Shown: one piece after another, positions 24,701 to 34,100 of the stretch
How the letters are laid out: each line of letters opens with the position of its first letter
Numbering within the stretch: position 1 is the first letter of the stretch
Assembly: GCA_029260055.1 (NCBI GenBank)
Contig: JAJDDX010000124.1
Location: forward strand, 1-53,149
DNA length: 53,149 nucleotides
Direction of reading: 5' to 3'
From: Phycisphaerae bacterium
Lineage (GTDB): Bacteria > Planctomycetota > Phycisphaerae > UBA1845
The notes under the pieces: generated by a model
The model's database searches: none
The model's input: the letters and a program-made list of their open reading frames with translations, nothing else
What the model was told of the DNA's origin: nothing
Position numbers and translations under genes: made by a program

Positions 24701-26561
24701 ACTTGTTGATCGGGGATTCGGGATTCGCGACGATTTTGCACATCGTCATGAAACCCTCCATCCCGAGATGTTCCCGCGCGGTCGTGCCGTCGACGCAGCC
24801 GTACCACTTGAGGTACTCCTTGAACGCCGCCATGTACGCAAGGCCCGCATCCTGCGCGGGCTGCCCAAGGCCGGGGTCGGCAAGGCCTCCCGATGCGAGC
24901 GCGCCGCTGATATCCACAAAGGCCTCCCGGAGCAGGACGCGTTCGAACAGGGCGGCCTGGATGGTCTTGAGGTCTTGGATCGGGCGGTCGGCGCCGACGA
25001 ACAGCGAGAGGATTTGGGCCCAGTGGAAGTTCTCTTCAAGCGTGCCTATCCCGGTTTCGAGTTCCTTCGCCAAGGCCAGGGCTTGGGGCTGAATCGGCGG
25101 GGCCGCCGTAGCGTCGGCGTTGGTCGCCGCGGTGCGCGGCTGACCTATGACTGTCTTGAAACGCCAGGTGCTCAAGCCCAACAGGCCGAAGAGAAGAACC
25201 GCAAGCGATACACTTCCCCATTTCATCAGTCGAGCCACTTTGCGGTTCCTGACCGCCTGCTGCTCGTTGCGGAAGACCAGCCCGTGCTCCGGAAAGATCT
25301 TCCGGAATAGAAGATCCTTGATGAAGTAGGGCCGCTTACTCGGATAAAGATCGAGCGGAGCGAACTGGCTGGCGGCCTCGGCCCCCAGCCGTTCGGTCAG
25401 GTGCTTGAGAATGAGCCCGCCCTCGCGCGTGGCACTCGTGAAGAAGAGCCCGCGGTAGAGGAGGTTCTTGATGGCGCGCGGGTTCTTGATCTTGGGGAAC
25501 AGGGTGCGGATGTAGGTCTGGAGCGGATCGGTGAGCTCGCGGAACTCTTCCGGGAAGCTGTAGGCGAGCCCGAGGTCGTTCTCCTCCGCCTCGTCGTTGA
25601 GGCGGCGCAGCCGCAGTTCGTAAAGACGGCGGTACACGTCGTCGAAGTCGTTCGGGAAGCCCTCGGGGTCGTAGAGTTCGCTGAAGTCGCCGGTCTTGGA
25701 CCAGCCGAACATCTGGTTGAGCACGGTGATATCGCGCTCGGCCCGGTCGAAGAACTGCATGAAACCGACGATCTTGTCGCACTTCGTGATGACCAGGTAG
25801 GTGGCGAACGTGACGCCGAGCTTGGTCTGCACGTCGCGCAGACGTTCCAGCGTCGTATTGGCGTCCTGTTCGATCTTCTCCGGCGGGTCCTGGAGCAAGT
25901 GGTCGGCGGACACACACACGATCGCACCGTTGATCGGGAAACCCTTCCGGCCTTTGGCAACGGTGTTGAGAAAGGCCTCCCACTCCCGGCGGTCAGCATC
26001 GTCGCGTGGGTTGCACAGGCGTCCCGCCATGTCGACGAAGACGGCGTCCTCCGTGAACCACCAGTTATAGTTCAGTGTGCCGAGCTGGTAGCCTTCCGGT
26101 TTTCCGGTCGAGAACTGCAGACCGCCTTCGTTGATGAGCTTGGTCTTACCGCACCCCGAGTCTCCCATCACGATATACCAGGGCAGGTCGTAGACGCTGA
26201 TACCGATGTTCTTCCGCATGTCCTTGATGGCGGTGAAGAACTTCTCGTTGTTGGCCTTGATGGCGGCCCCCACGTCCATGGAGACGCGGCCGCCTTCCGA
26301 ATCCGCGGCGAGGTCCGCCGCCATCTTCTTGGAACGCTTCTTTCCACCGCGTTTGAAGATCTTCGTGAGGATGAACCCGATCGCGCCGATCACCAGCATG
26401 ACGCCGATCATGGCGAAGATGATGTACCTGACAGGCTTGCCCGGGAAGAACACCTGGTTGAGCAGGTAGAAGATCCCGAAGGGCGAGCCCAGGCCCGCCA
26501 TCGCGATCATCATCCGAACCTCGCGTGGGAGGCTCTTGAACATCTTCAACAGTTTTCTCAT
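21753..26561 (-). CDS. tssM: T6SS inner-membrane core protein TssM (IcmF-like)
   Basis: A 1602-residue TssM protein, longer than the common 1100-1200. Two membrane helices (about 17-37 and 45-66) are followed by a cytoplasmic ATPase-like domain with a Walker A motif GDSGCGKT at about 133-140 and FVDMAGR as the following strand. A third helix lies around 455-475, and the rest is periplasmic. TssM spans the cell envelope and connects the baseplate to the outer membrane complex with TssJ and TssL. Residues about 987-1040 form a striking Arg/Lys/Glu-rich low-complexity insertion. AGGAGGAG stands 7 bases before the ATG, the strongest ribosome site in the locus. The gene follows tssL by 49 bases. 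Confidence 0.93.
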   Translation of the reverse strand: MRKLLKMFKSLPREVRMMIAMAGLGSPFGIFYLLNQVFFPGKPVRYIIFAMIGVMLVIGAIGFILTKIFKRGGKKRSKKMAADLAADSEGGRVSMDVGAAIKANNEKFFTAIKDMRKNIGISVYDLPWYIVMGDSGCGKTKLINEGGLQFSTGKPEGYQLGTLNYNWWFTEDAVFVDMAGRLCNPRDDADRREWEAFLNTVAKGRKGFPINGAIVCVSADHLLQDPPEKIEQDANTTLERLRDVQTKLGVTFATYLVITKCDKIVGFMQFFDRAERDITVLNQMFGWSKTGDFSELYDPEGFPNDFDDVYRRLYELRLRRLNDEAEENDLGLAYSFPEEFRELTDPLQTYIRTLFPKIKNPRAIKNLLYRGLFFTSATREGGLILKHLTERLGAEAASQFAPLDLYPSKRPYFIKDLLFRKIFPEHGLVFRNEQQAVRNRKVARLMKWGSVSLAVLLFGLLGLSTWRFKTVIGQPRTAATNADATAAPPIQPQALALAKELETGIGTLEENFHWAQILSLFVGADRPIQDLKTIQAALFERVLLREAFVDISGALASGGLADPGLGQPAQDAGLAYMAAFKEYLKWYGCVDGTTAREHLGMEGFMTMCKIVANPESPINKYGDVFSLQAARYFGIVEGFDDWPSPARVLDNDKIDARQTISSSLFHLHAHLGGYATLSDRHPDPDIQQWMRIQTACSTIKGTYERILSYADDLPDTLEDLKAFQAEFSGGYQAFAAAVAELEWRSPNTSLAVRIPDLRTAILRQRDWWIAYQASLEEAYAVCQLPNDPATVAAIGALSGGSTELQIRGVDRLLWDSLKQIRLTDRDFDPLFFEPEGFKRAVTELTTPYSHVFTLDPGQETTNDSILATPDVITVRDTLSKIQGNLASAKFDPPEDPGTPEQWVEKLSEEPPEDDEVGLVLAKLAPTWRPDDLAYLYDSHQDVIMRGQGRLLLLTMNGALEKVGEWGLAELVPHHADKVPSVFRIALPRAERPAEAKADVEQKSDEGKRRKPRRERRQRPRRDRSERGSAPARERVVRQGAGQIPTCATRSFLFDAAYDCSSLLFYLKGFDSNFHLASDEDNRPLNIVCENNVEDAGEKFMRAYVRAWSDGYSRMELTELRRLIERADRWSSLATRMQRRGDDGSAGRDDVAEEMHAALSGILAALPYWNWSYDEENGEWYSEHEAGDSDWQDVESWMNRAIDSEWDSSLGQFQNDARLPIAELRTKRDDPPWEALATEFGARWAELASAIGANARLPRKFDTAPSTRDLRRQHMPWGRIEQLRREARLENEKLTGELVRFEEKAQSLLSEELTTILAEIQARYFSREEPREGWPYLPSPDGENGLETVDFTEFKRFIREVGYAKTAFKQLEEGISSDDPLLKKRLAFYRECKAWKEFLHLTDKLGTDPLRVEVDRRDPMREASGNVPVDDTPQHYYAFVELELGLEVERDGRYGEAALKVYTKADKQAENKTPPAQWSWKTPSDQLGLTVRFGGGMTPKEGKKPYPNLELRLGDGAPLAFCAYLQRHGKGSATEWLTTHSMHLPDRIRDKGQRDYARQVEETGKKYHGLSFAFTLNRPLPGPIVKLEKADRGSDREEESAGD

Positions 26562-26610
26562 CGTGCGCTCCTCCTAAGGGCGTATCGCCCTGGGCGACCC
26601 CGGTGCTGGG

Positions 26611-27420
26611 TTAGGGGGTCTGTCCCGAAGTCTCGGCATCCATGCCGGTGGCCGGCGCGCTGTCCGAGGTCTGTCGCCAGGCGGCGGCGGACTCTTCGAT
26701 CTGCGCGACTGCGCTATCCCAGGCAAGCCGGAACGTGACGAGCGACAGGCCGACGATGACGGCGAAAGTCACCATGACCACCGTCAGGCTCATGCCGAGG
26801 TTGTAGTTGGCTTTGACTTCCTGGTTATGTGCGTAGCTCTCCGGGAACATCTCCTTGGCCCGCGTCGTCGCGTAGGCCGGAAGTCGTGTGAAAAGCCGGC
26901 GCGTGTAATCCGCCAGTTCTTGCGGACGGTCGTGATACTGGCCTTTGAACCCGAGCCGCAGGCACACGAAGTAGAGGCCCAACAGCTCGCCGAGTTCGTG
27001 CCGATCACGTCGCTCGCGCCTTTCGGCGAGTTCGAATTCACGCTGGATTTCGTCGCAATCGCGGAAGAAATCCTCGCCGCCGGTGCTCTGGGCATGGTCC
27101 AGAATCTGCGGGTCCGTCTCGAACGGATTGTCCGACCAATACTCAGGGCCCGCCCATTGCGTGTTGATCATCTTGTAGTCGATCAGGTAGACCATCATCG
27201 CCTTGACGCGGTCATTCCAGAGGCGTTCGACGGCCGGGTCGTCGCGTGCCAGGTCCTCGGCATCGCGCAGCGCCGAGAGCGCTTCGTAACGCACCTGTTC
27301 GGGCGCCGGAGCGGAGCCATACTTGACCTGCCGACCGAAGTTGGTGGCGAACTCGAGCACCGGCCAGCACGCCGTCGTCAAATGAAGACTGGGGCGGTCG
27401 TCGTTGTTCTGGTCTGTCAT
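26611..27420 (-). CDS. tssL: T6SS inner-membrane protein TssL (DotU-like)
   Basis: A 269-residue TssL protein. The N-terminal cytoplasmic helical bundle includes VYLIDYKMINTQW, WSDNPFETDPQI and ELLGLYFVCLRLGFKGQY (around 162-180), the latter being the most characteristic DotU/TssL segment. A single C-terminal membrane helix (about 213-233) anchors the protein in the inner membrane. The residues after it are short and polar, so there is no peptidoglycan-binding domain as found in some TssL proteins. The start overlaps the tssK stop by four bases (ATGA), indicating translational coupling. With TssM it forms the T6SS membrane complex and docks the baseplate through TssK. Confidence 0.92.
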   Translation of the reverse strand: MTDQNNDDRPSLHLTTACWPVLEFATNFGRQVKYGSAPAPEQVRYEALSALRDAEDLARDDPAVERLWNDRVKAMMVYLIDYKMINTQWAGPEYWSDNPFETDPQILDHAQSTGGEDFFRDCDEIQREFELAERRERRDRHELGELLGLYFVCLRLGFKGQYHDRPQELADYTRRLFTRLPAYATTRAKEMFPESYAHNQEVKANYNLGMSLTVVMVTFAVIVGLSLVTFRLAWDSAVAQIEESAAAWRQTSDSAPATGMDAETSGQTP

Positions 27421-28835
27421 GCGCGACCCTTCAATACCACGTAGAGTGTAGGATTGAACTTGTCCATGGCGGCGATCTGCCCCTCTTGCAGGCTGATACG
27501 GATGCCGCGCTCCTGCTCACATTCCCGCCAGTAGTCGGTTCGGTCGGTCCCGATCGTCTTGTCGACCTTGAAGTAGTGAAGACCGGGGCGCCGAGGCAGC
27601 GTGCCGGCCGGAACGGACTTCACGTCGATCCGCAAGCCGCGCACCGCGATATTCGCGATCTTCGGAGCCCTGGTCGGCGACGCGAGTTTGAAGTTCAAGC
27701 GGTTGTAGATATGCCGTTGCAGTTCCTGGATGTCCATGTCGTCCGAGGTAAGGCCGACGAACATCTCGAGGTTCTCGTCGATCCAGGATCGGTCCAGTTC
27801 GACCTCCAGCCCTTCGCGCCCCTGGGCGTCTTTCTTCCGGTCGAAACGGCGTTCCGCATAGGCCATCGGACGCATGGCCTCGAGCAGAATCTCGATACGG
27901 GCGCGCAACTGATCGAAGGTCTCTCCGGGGCGATCGTGATTGTATCGCGGCAGAATCCCCGGCACCAAGTCATCGTGGAACACAGACAGGTGCCCGATCA
28001 GGCGGCAGAGCACGACGAACATGTCGTAAGGATGCAGCACGGGGGATTGCTGAAGCGCCTTGAGTTCCCCGCGCGCCTGATTCATCGCGTGCAGCTTGAG
28101 CAGGTGCTCCGTGTTGACCGCCACGCCGTCGGTGAAGAGCATCCGGTGCTCGCGCGCCTCGCGGGCGAGCACCTCGTCCTTCGCCTCGATCTGGTCGATC
28201 AGCGAGTTGATCAAGCCGCTCAGGCCCGCGTCCGCCTGAACCGCGATCAACGGGCCTGCGCCGAGCGGATCGAATTCGGGCAGGGCTCCGGGGCGGTCGG
28301 AACGCTTCACGCGACCGAGCGCCACGGTCTCGTAGCCGGTCATGTCCTGGTCGGCCGTGAAAAGCCGTCCCCGCATGCGCCGCACGTAGATCATCTGTGG
28401 ATTCGCGCCGGTGTTCTCGTCCCGGCGCAGAATCGAGTGGGGTTCGAACCTCGGCGTGCCTTCGACTTGCTCGGGGTTCTCCAGCGTCACCGAGTTCGCC
28501 CGCACCTCCTGCATCTCCGGGATGCCGAGGTGGATCTCCACCGAACCGTGCCCCCTGTCGAGTGCGTCTTCGAAGTTCAGCGGAGGGATCTGCGTGTTCT
28601 CGGGAATCTGGACCCACGTGCCGTCCTTCATCCGGATCGAGCAGTTGTCCACGCGGAGCGTGAAGTTCTCCAGCGGCTCCGCCGCGACGTTCAACTCGAT
28701 GAAGCCCCACATGAAGGGATGCATCGAATCCAGCCCGCCGCGAAACACCGTCTCGAGCCAACGCTGGGAAGTCTGCAAGTGGTGTGGTCGCAGGAACAAG
28801 CCCTCCGACCAGTGTACTTCCGTCCAAAAGTTCAT
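27417..28835 (-). CDS. tssK: T6SS baseplate connector TssK
   Basis: A 472-residue TssK protein, slightly longer than the E. coli protein at about 445. The N-terminus shows the family hallmark VHWSEGLFLRPHHLQ (about 7-21), which folds into the phage receptor-binding-protein-like shoulder domain. The C-terminal part contains the neck and head regions with VPAGTLPRRPGLHYFKV and a final strand. In known systems TssK trimers link the baseplate wedge (TssF/G) to the TssL/TssM membrane complex; tssF and tssG are not in this window. GGAGAA precedes the ATG at 8 bases. The gene follows the TssJ-position lipoprotein after 145 bases. Confidence 0.94.
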   Translation of the reverse strand: MNFWTEVHWSEGLFLRPHHLQTSQRWLETVFRGGLDSMHPFMWGFIELNVAAEPLENFTLRVDNCSIRMKDGTWVQIPENTQIPPLNFEDALDRGHGSVEIHLGIPEMQEVRANSVTLENPEQVEGTPRFEPHSILRRDENTGANPQMIYVRRMRGRLFTADQDMTGYETVALGRVKRSDRPGALPEFDPLGAGPLIAVQADAGLSGLINSLIDQIEAKDEVLAREAREHRMLFTDGVAVNTEHLLKLHAMNQARGELKALQQSPVLHPYDMFVVLCRLIGHLSVFHDDLVPGILPRYNHDRPGETFDQLRARIEILLEAMRPMAYAERRFDRKKDAQGREGLEVELDRSWIDENLEMFVGLTSDDMDIQELQRHIYNRLNFKLASPTRAPKIANIAVRGLRIDVKSVPAGTLPRRPGLHYFKVDKTIGTDRTDYWRECEQERGIRISLQEGQIAAMDKFNPTLYVVLKGRA

Positions 28836-28980
28836 ACGGTCAGTTCTCCGACCCGCACATTGAACTCGTGCCGGGCTCTAATCCCGCTCGACCGTGGCCG
28901 CGGCCTGGCGGGCGATCCGTGGTGTCGTTGTCATGGGCCCGCGTGGCGCGGGCAAGAGGGGCTCCTTCAGCGTCTGGGCA

Positions 28981-29667
28981 CTACTCGCTCTTGCGACCCA
29001 GCTTCCGTTCCGTTTTCTGATCGATGTACTGCCCGTGGTTGTCCCGATTCTCGTCTACGCCGATCTCGACGAAAAGCTGCTCCTTATAATCGCCGGGCGG
29101 GTGAAACTTGACCGGTGGCACCGGCAGCGTTTCGCCTTTCGCATCGATGAACTTCGGGAATACATAGATGACTGACCGGCGATCGTGCAAGTTCGGGCCG
29201 AAATCAAACCGGACGGGGACTTTTTTTCGTTTGTCGACGATCGCACCACGCAGCCAAGGGCCCTTCCGCACGCCGTAGCACTGCTTCTCATCGGTCAGCA
29301 GGAAGATCTGGTTCGCGGGCAAGCGCATTCGGTCGTGACCCTCGTCCTCGATCTTGTCGCCTGGCCTCGGCCGATGCTTGTACCACAAATCCGAGGTGAT
29401 GCTTTGCTTGGGGTCCAGCAGGCTGTTCAGGTCGTTGTCCAAGTCGTGGGGGTGGACGCAAACGACATTCACCTCGAGCGGCTCGCCGGTCAGCTCGCCC
29501 GAGGTGCGTCCGAACTGGACGGCCGTATTGATGTAGTCCATCTGGGTGATCGTGAGCGTCCTGCCGCAACCCGTTCCCGCCAAGACAATCCCAGTACATG
29601 CCATCGTCAGGGCTAGGGCTGATCGCCCAAGACGACGACCACCCGCGAAATTGAAGTGTTGATTCAT
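28981..29667 (-). CDS. Lipoprotein in the TssJ position
   Basis: About 228 residues with a signal peptide and lipobox at GTGC (Cys34), so it is probably attached to the outer membrane. After the lipidation site come short beta-strand-like stretches (LEVNVVCVHPHDLDNDLNSLL, KVPVRFDFGPNL, SVIYVFPKF) and a basic C-terminus. TssJ, the T6SS outer-membrane lipoprotein, is usually shorter (140-190 residues) with a transthyretin-like beta-sandwich. I do not see the family signature clearly, so the assignment rests on lipidation, strand content and position just upstream of tssK-tssL-tssM. The start at 29667 has AAAGGTG upstream; the in-frame GTG three codons earlier is less likely. Confidence 0.62.
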   Translation of the reverse strand: MNQHFNFAGGRRLGRSALALTMACTGIVLAGTGCGRTLTITQMDYINTAVQFGRTSGELTGEPLEVNVVCVHPHDLDNDLNSLLDPKQSITSDLWYKHRPRPGDKIEDEGHDRMRLPANQIFLLTDEKQCYGVRKGPWLRGAIVDKRKKVPVRFDFGPNLHDRRSVIYVFPKFIDAKGETLPVPPVKFHPPGDYKEQLFVEIGVDENRDNHGQYIDQKTERKLGRKSE

Positions 29668-29714
29668 TTGTGTCACCTTTGCGAAGTCTGTCGGAGTTCC
29701 ATCTACCGCATTGA

Positions 29715-30902
29715 CTATCCGCCGCGCCCGAAGGCTTCCCCCAACTTCACGCTCCGGAGTTCGCGCATGTGTTGGAGGAATAGTTCGTGTCCGTCCTCGC
29801 GCAAGAAATCCATGATCTTTCGGTTCCGATCGGAGCCGGCTCCGATCGGTCCGCGCAAGTGGGATTCCAACTCCGAGGCAATATTCTCAAACGAGCTGTC
29901 CGAGGCAATCATCGCGGCCACGATCCACTGGTTGAGGAGGCGAAGCCGCATCTTCAGTAGGCCGACCGGTCGGCCGCCCGTGACAGCCACTGTGCGCGAT
30001 GCGATCGCGTGAAGGTCATCGCCCTTGGCATACGCCTCCCAGGGCACGCGCACGGTCGGATGGTGCTGCGTGTAGCGTCCGAGGAAGACGCGAATGCTCT
30101 TGTCGAATTCGTCGACGAATCTGACCAGTTCTATAAAGCCATCGACCAGACGCTGGGCCGATTGGAGTGTGGGGGCGACGTGCCCCTCCGCAAGCGGGGG
30201 ATTAGCGGCCGCCAGCCGCTCCCAGAGCCCCGCGAGGGCAGCCTCTCCTCCTTCGGCGGCCGAGGTGCTGGATCCTCGCAGATCCTCCTTGAGCTTCTCG
30301 ATCTCGGCTTCCTTCTCGAGTCGGAATTGCTCCTTTTGTTCCTGCAGGCTTTCGATCTGGGTCATCAGATCGCGTTTGTCCTCTTCCCAGGCCGTGACTT
30401 TGGAGAGGTCGTGGGTGGCCAATTCGGCTCGCTGAGTCGTGAGGGTCAGCTCATCGATTTTGACCTCTGCCTTGTGAAGTTCGGCATTCCTCGCGACCAG
30501 TTCCGCCTCCATCGTGGAGGCGTCGTTCTGCATGGTTTGAAGTCGAGCGCGCTGCTCGTCGATGAGTTCTTGGAGTTCCTGCGCCCGTGCCTGCTCCGCT
30601 TCGAGCTGTTTTCGGGACCGGTCGAGATCCGCGCGGGTCGTCTTGAGCGAGTCATCGAGGGTGGCCCGTTCATGGTCGAGCGACTGGACCTTCTTGGCGA
30701 ATGCTTCGAGTTGGTCGGCGGGGGCCTTTGTGCCGCCGCCATCGCGGCCGGTATCGGCAAGTTGAACAAGCAACGACGCGAGCAGGCGGTATCGGTGGGG
30801 CTCATCCGCCTCGAGCAGTGCCGTGCGGACGGGCTCGAAAAGCTTGAGCGCGTCCGCGGCGACCGACTCGCTCAGACCGACCTGTTTGTCTTCGGCATCC
30901 AT
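29715..30902 (-). CDS. Coiled-coil protein at head of T6SS operon
   Basis: A 395-residue soluble protein with no signal peptide or membrane helix. Residues about 75-215 are rich in Glu, Lys, Gln and Leu with heptad-like spacing, predicting a long coiled coil. The C-terminal part (about 235-395) is more globular, with Trp/Tyr/Phe-rich stretches such as IRVFLGRYTQHHPTVRVPWEAY and DFLREDGHELFLQHMREL that suggest a folded domain. I recognise no family. It is the first gene of the minus-strand T6SS operon, divergent from the pseudokinase gene, and the TssJ-position lipoprotein gene starts 47 bases downstream. A cytoplasmic scaffold for the membrane or baseplate complex is a plausible inference. 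Confidence 0.72.
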   Translation of the reverse strand: MDAEDKQVGLSESVAADALKLFEPVRTALLEADEPHRYRLLASLLVQLADTGRDGGGTKAPADQLEAFAKKVQSLDHERATLDDSLKTTRADLDRSRKQLEAEQARAQELQELIDEQRARLQTMQNDASTMEAELVARNAELHKAEVKIDELTLTTQRAELATHDLSKVTAWEEDKRDLMTQIESLQEQKEQFRLEKEAEIEKLKEDLRGSSTSAAEGGEAALAGLWERLAAANPPLAEGHVAPTLQSAQRLVDGFIELVRFVDEFDKSIRVFLGRYTQHHPTVRVPWEAYAKGDDLHAIASRTVAVTGGRPVGLLKMRLRLLNQWIVAAMIASDSSFENIASELESHLRGPIGAGSDRNRKIMDFLREDGHELFLQHMRELRSVKLGEAFGRGG

Positions 30903-31101
30903 GTGGCGGCCCCATCCCTACCGGCAGCGCCTCCGGCAACCAGTGACTCGGAAGCGGCTTCCGCGCTTGGCCGACGGTAAAGGTCGATGCATAGATTCGA
31001 TCCCGTTCTCAAAGGACTGGATAATATACGCAGCATACGCGACGATGTCGACAGGGCGTTTGACGTGCACGTAGATGCCGTGACGCGCCCGAGCGATTAC
31101 C
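30903..31101. promoter_or_regulatory. Divergent promoter region of the T6SS locus
   Basis: A 199-base region between the start of the minus-strand T6SS operon and the plus-strand pseudokinase gene must carry promoters for both. An AT-rich patch at about 31020-31028 (GATAATATA) could serve as a -10 element in either direction. A 10-bp palindrome, ACGTGCACGT, lies at 31063-31072 and might bind a regulator. I see no sigma-54 type GG/GC pair. Confidence 0.45.
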
Positions 31102-34100
31102 ATGTGTGCCGGCAGCACACAAACGCCGAATGATGGACCGAAGGCCGACGCCAGCATGCCCGAAACCTATCGACGTGTCATCCTCAAGCCCGCCGGACTG
31201 CCGGAGGAGCAGCGCGCGCGATTTGCGGACCAACTGGCGACCGCGGTGGCCTGGCAGCAGGAGCTGGCCGGGGCATCACCCCATGTTCTCCAGTTTCTCG
31301 GCGCGCTTCGGGAGACGGACGCGGCGTTTGTCATCGACCATGAGCCGGCGGCGCCACTCCTTGCCCCCGCGTCCCTCTTCGACGGCACCGCGCCGGCGGT
31401 CGACACGAAGCAACTGCTCCGTCTGGCTGCCGCGATCTTCGATTCACTGAAGGCCGCACACGCCAGCGGCAAGCGGGTCAGTGCCCATGGCGGCCTTTGC
31501 CCCGGAATCCTGCTGACGACCCCGGACGGCATAGAGAAGATCACGGACTTCGGGCTCGCCGCCGCGATCTGCAGCGCGCTGAGCCCGGAGCAATACCTGA
31601 ATGCCGCGGTGAGCGCACGAACTGACGGTGCGGAGGAACTGCGGTCGACCGGTACGTGGGAAATCCTATCGCCGGACGAATACGACCGCGAAGACCGCAT
31701 CTGTGCGTTTATCGATCCTGAGAAATACGGAACGTCGGCACATGAGAGCTTCGAATCGGGCTCCGACGTGATCGCGGCCGGCTTCCTATTGCACATGATG
31801 GCGGAGCATCGTCATCCTTATCTTCCGGACGACGACGCGCACCGGCTTGTCGAGATGTCCGAGTTCATGGCGATGGCGCGATACAACGGCGCGCGGCGCC
31901 AGGATCTGCGCGAGTCGAGCGATGGCGCAGTCGCCGCATGGTGTGAGATCGTCGCGAACACACTCGGGCGTCTCCCGCAGAACCGACCCTCGGCGAAGGA
32001 AGTGGTCCAGTCGCTTAGCGCTTACGTCAAGCCCGTTGACGTGGGCGAAATCCTGCGAAGACGCCTGGAGCCGGCGGACGAGCTGGTCAAACAGAAGGCG
32101 TGGGACGAGTTGCGCGCGTTGGTGAAAGGGATTGCGGCGAGCGATGACGCGCCGCCCGACGTCGTCCAACGCGCGAACGAACTACTTCGCACTGCGGACG
32201 CAAGCCTCCTTCTCGAGCGTGCGGTGGATGTCCTCAAGGGCGAGGCGTGGCGCGACGCGAAGGAGCCACTCGATCAGGTGCTCGCGCTGCCGGCGATCCC
32301 GCCGGCCATCCACGAGCGTGCGAAGAAGGCGAGTGGGGTGCTGGAGCACAGTCTTGCGGCCGACGCGGCGTTCGAGAAGGCGATGTCTCGGACGGGCGAA
32401 GGTGGAGGCGATGACCCGGCAGCAGCTCGCACACAGGTGGAACAGACAATCTCTCACGTAGAGAAGCTGGCTTCTGACGAGAGACTTCTGCCACAAGTGC
32501 AGGGCAGACTCGGCGACGTGCTGACCGCGCTGAACGAGCGGCTCTCGGCCATCAACACCGAACTCGAACGGTTCGAGGCGCACAAACGTGAGGAAGAACA
32601 GCGGCTCCGGCAGGAGCGAGAGGCGGACCACGAGAAGGCCGGTGCGTGGCTTGCGGACCTGGACGCGGCGATCGCGGCCGCCGAGTGGGAGATGGTGCCC
32701 GAACTGCTCGACGATCGTCCCACGCTGACCCACTGGCCTGACGGCAGCGACGCGCGCGTCGAGGAAATCCGACGAGCGCTCGAAGCTCATTTGGCCGAGC
32801 AGAAGCGTCAGGCGGCCATCGAAGCTGATCGCACGGCGGCGATCGAATGGCTCGCCGCGGTCCGTGATGCCGTCGAAGCCGAATTCTGGGACAAAGCCGA
32901 GGAGGCACAGCGCAAGAGGCCCCAGCTTGCCCATTGGCCAGAAGATGTCCAGGCCGAAGGTCGTGAGCTTGCCGAGGCCGTCCGACAAGCGCGCCGGCGC
33001 GAGCAGGACGCGCAACGGGCCACCGCGTGGCGCGACGAACTCGCGAAGCATGTCGAGGCGAAGGCGTGGGATCGTGCGGCGACCGTGCTCAGTGAGCGGC
33101 CGGCACTCGAATGCTGGCCTGATGACGTGCTTGAGGACGAGAAGGCGTTGCGGGCGAAGGTCGAGTCGGAACTCGAGGCGGTTGACCTGCAGCGCCGGCA
33201 GGTCGTAGCGTGGATCGAGTCGGCTCAGGAAGCCAGCGCGGCTGAGCGATGGGATGAGGCCATCCGCGTGCTCGAGGCGCCGCCGGTGGATGCCGCCGCT
33301 GTTCCGAAGGATGTCCGCAAGCAGGCCGACGCGTTGCGGGAATCGTGCCGGAAAGCACGCGCAGAGCAACTCGCGCGGCTGGTGGAGGAGCGGGCGGGAG
33401 CCGTTCTGGAAGCTGCCCAGGCGTTTGTGCGGAAGGCGGCCGATGCTGAGCTCTCGGCGTACCTGTCATCGCAACTCCTGACGACCACGCTTACGAACGA
33501 GGAGTTCGACGCTCCTGACGAGTTTCACGAAGGCACTGCGGAGCTTTCGGTGAGGGTTGCCGGCGATGCGGGCGAAGCGGCCGGTGGCCGGATGAGTGCA
33601 CCGATCAGTTTCGAGCGAGCCAACGGCGGCGTCCGCATTCGTGACAACGGGAGCCTGAAGAAACAAGTTGTCGATCACGTCAAGAGCGCGCTGAAGGCAC
33701 TGCAGAAGACGCGACTCGCCGATTTCGCGAAACCACTGCGAGACGGGGCGTTCCCCAAGACGCAACTGGCTGTGAAACTGGCCGGCCTGTCGGAGCGGAC
33801 GAAGGCGACCGTGTGCCTTCTCGGCGGTGAGGCGGAGCATGCCAAGATCAAGACGGAGTTGGAGTGGGCTCCCGACACGTTGACGTGGCGGCAGAAGGCC
33901 CCGGCCGAGTTCGTGAAGAAGGCACTCGATATCGGCGCCGCCGCCGCCGAGGCGGCGGTCGAAAAGGCGTTCCTCAAAGACACCGACGCCCTGCGGCGAT
34001 ACGAGGGCGCCCTTGCGATCGAGGTGGTGCCGACGCAGCTTCCCGATCCGGCTCGCTTGCCTGAACCACTTGGCTTTGAAGGGCGTCTGACCGCGGCGAC

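Noticed and set aside
23340..25310. 656-residue plus-strand frame inside tssM
   Set aside because: It lies entirely antisense to TssM and has no family motifs; long antisense frames are common at this GC content.
27486..29111. 541-residue plus-strand frame opposite tssK
   Set aside because: The TssK hallmark sequence on the minus strand is unambiguous; the plus frame is Val/His/Arg-rich noise.
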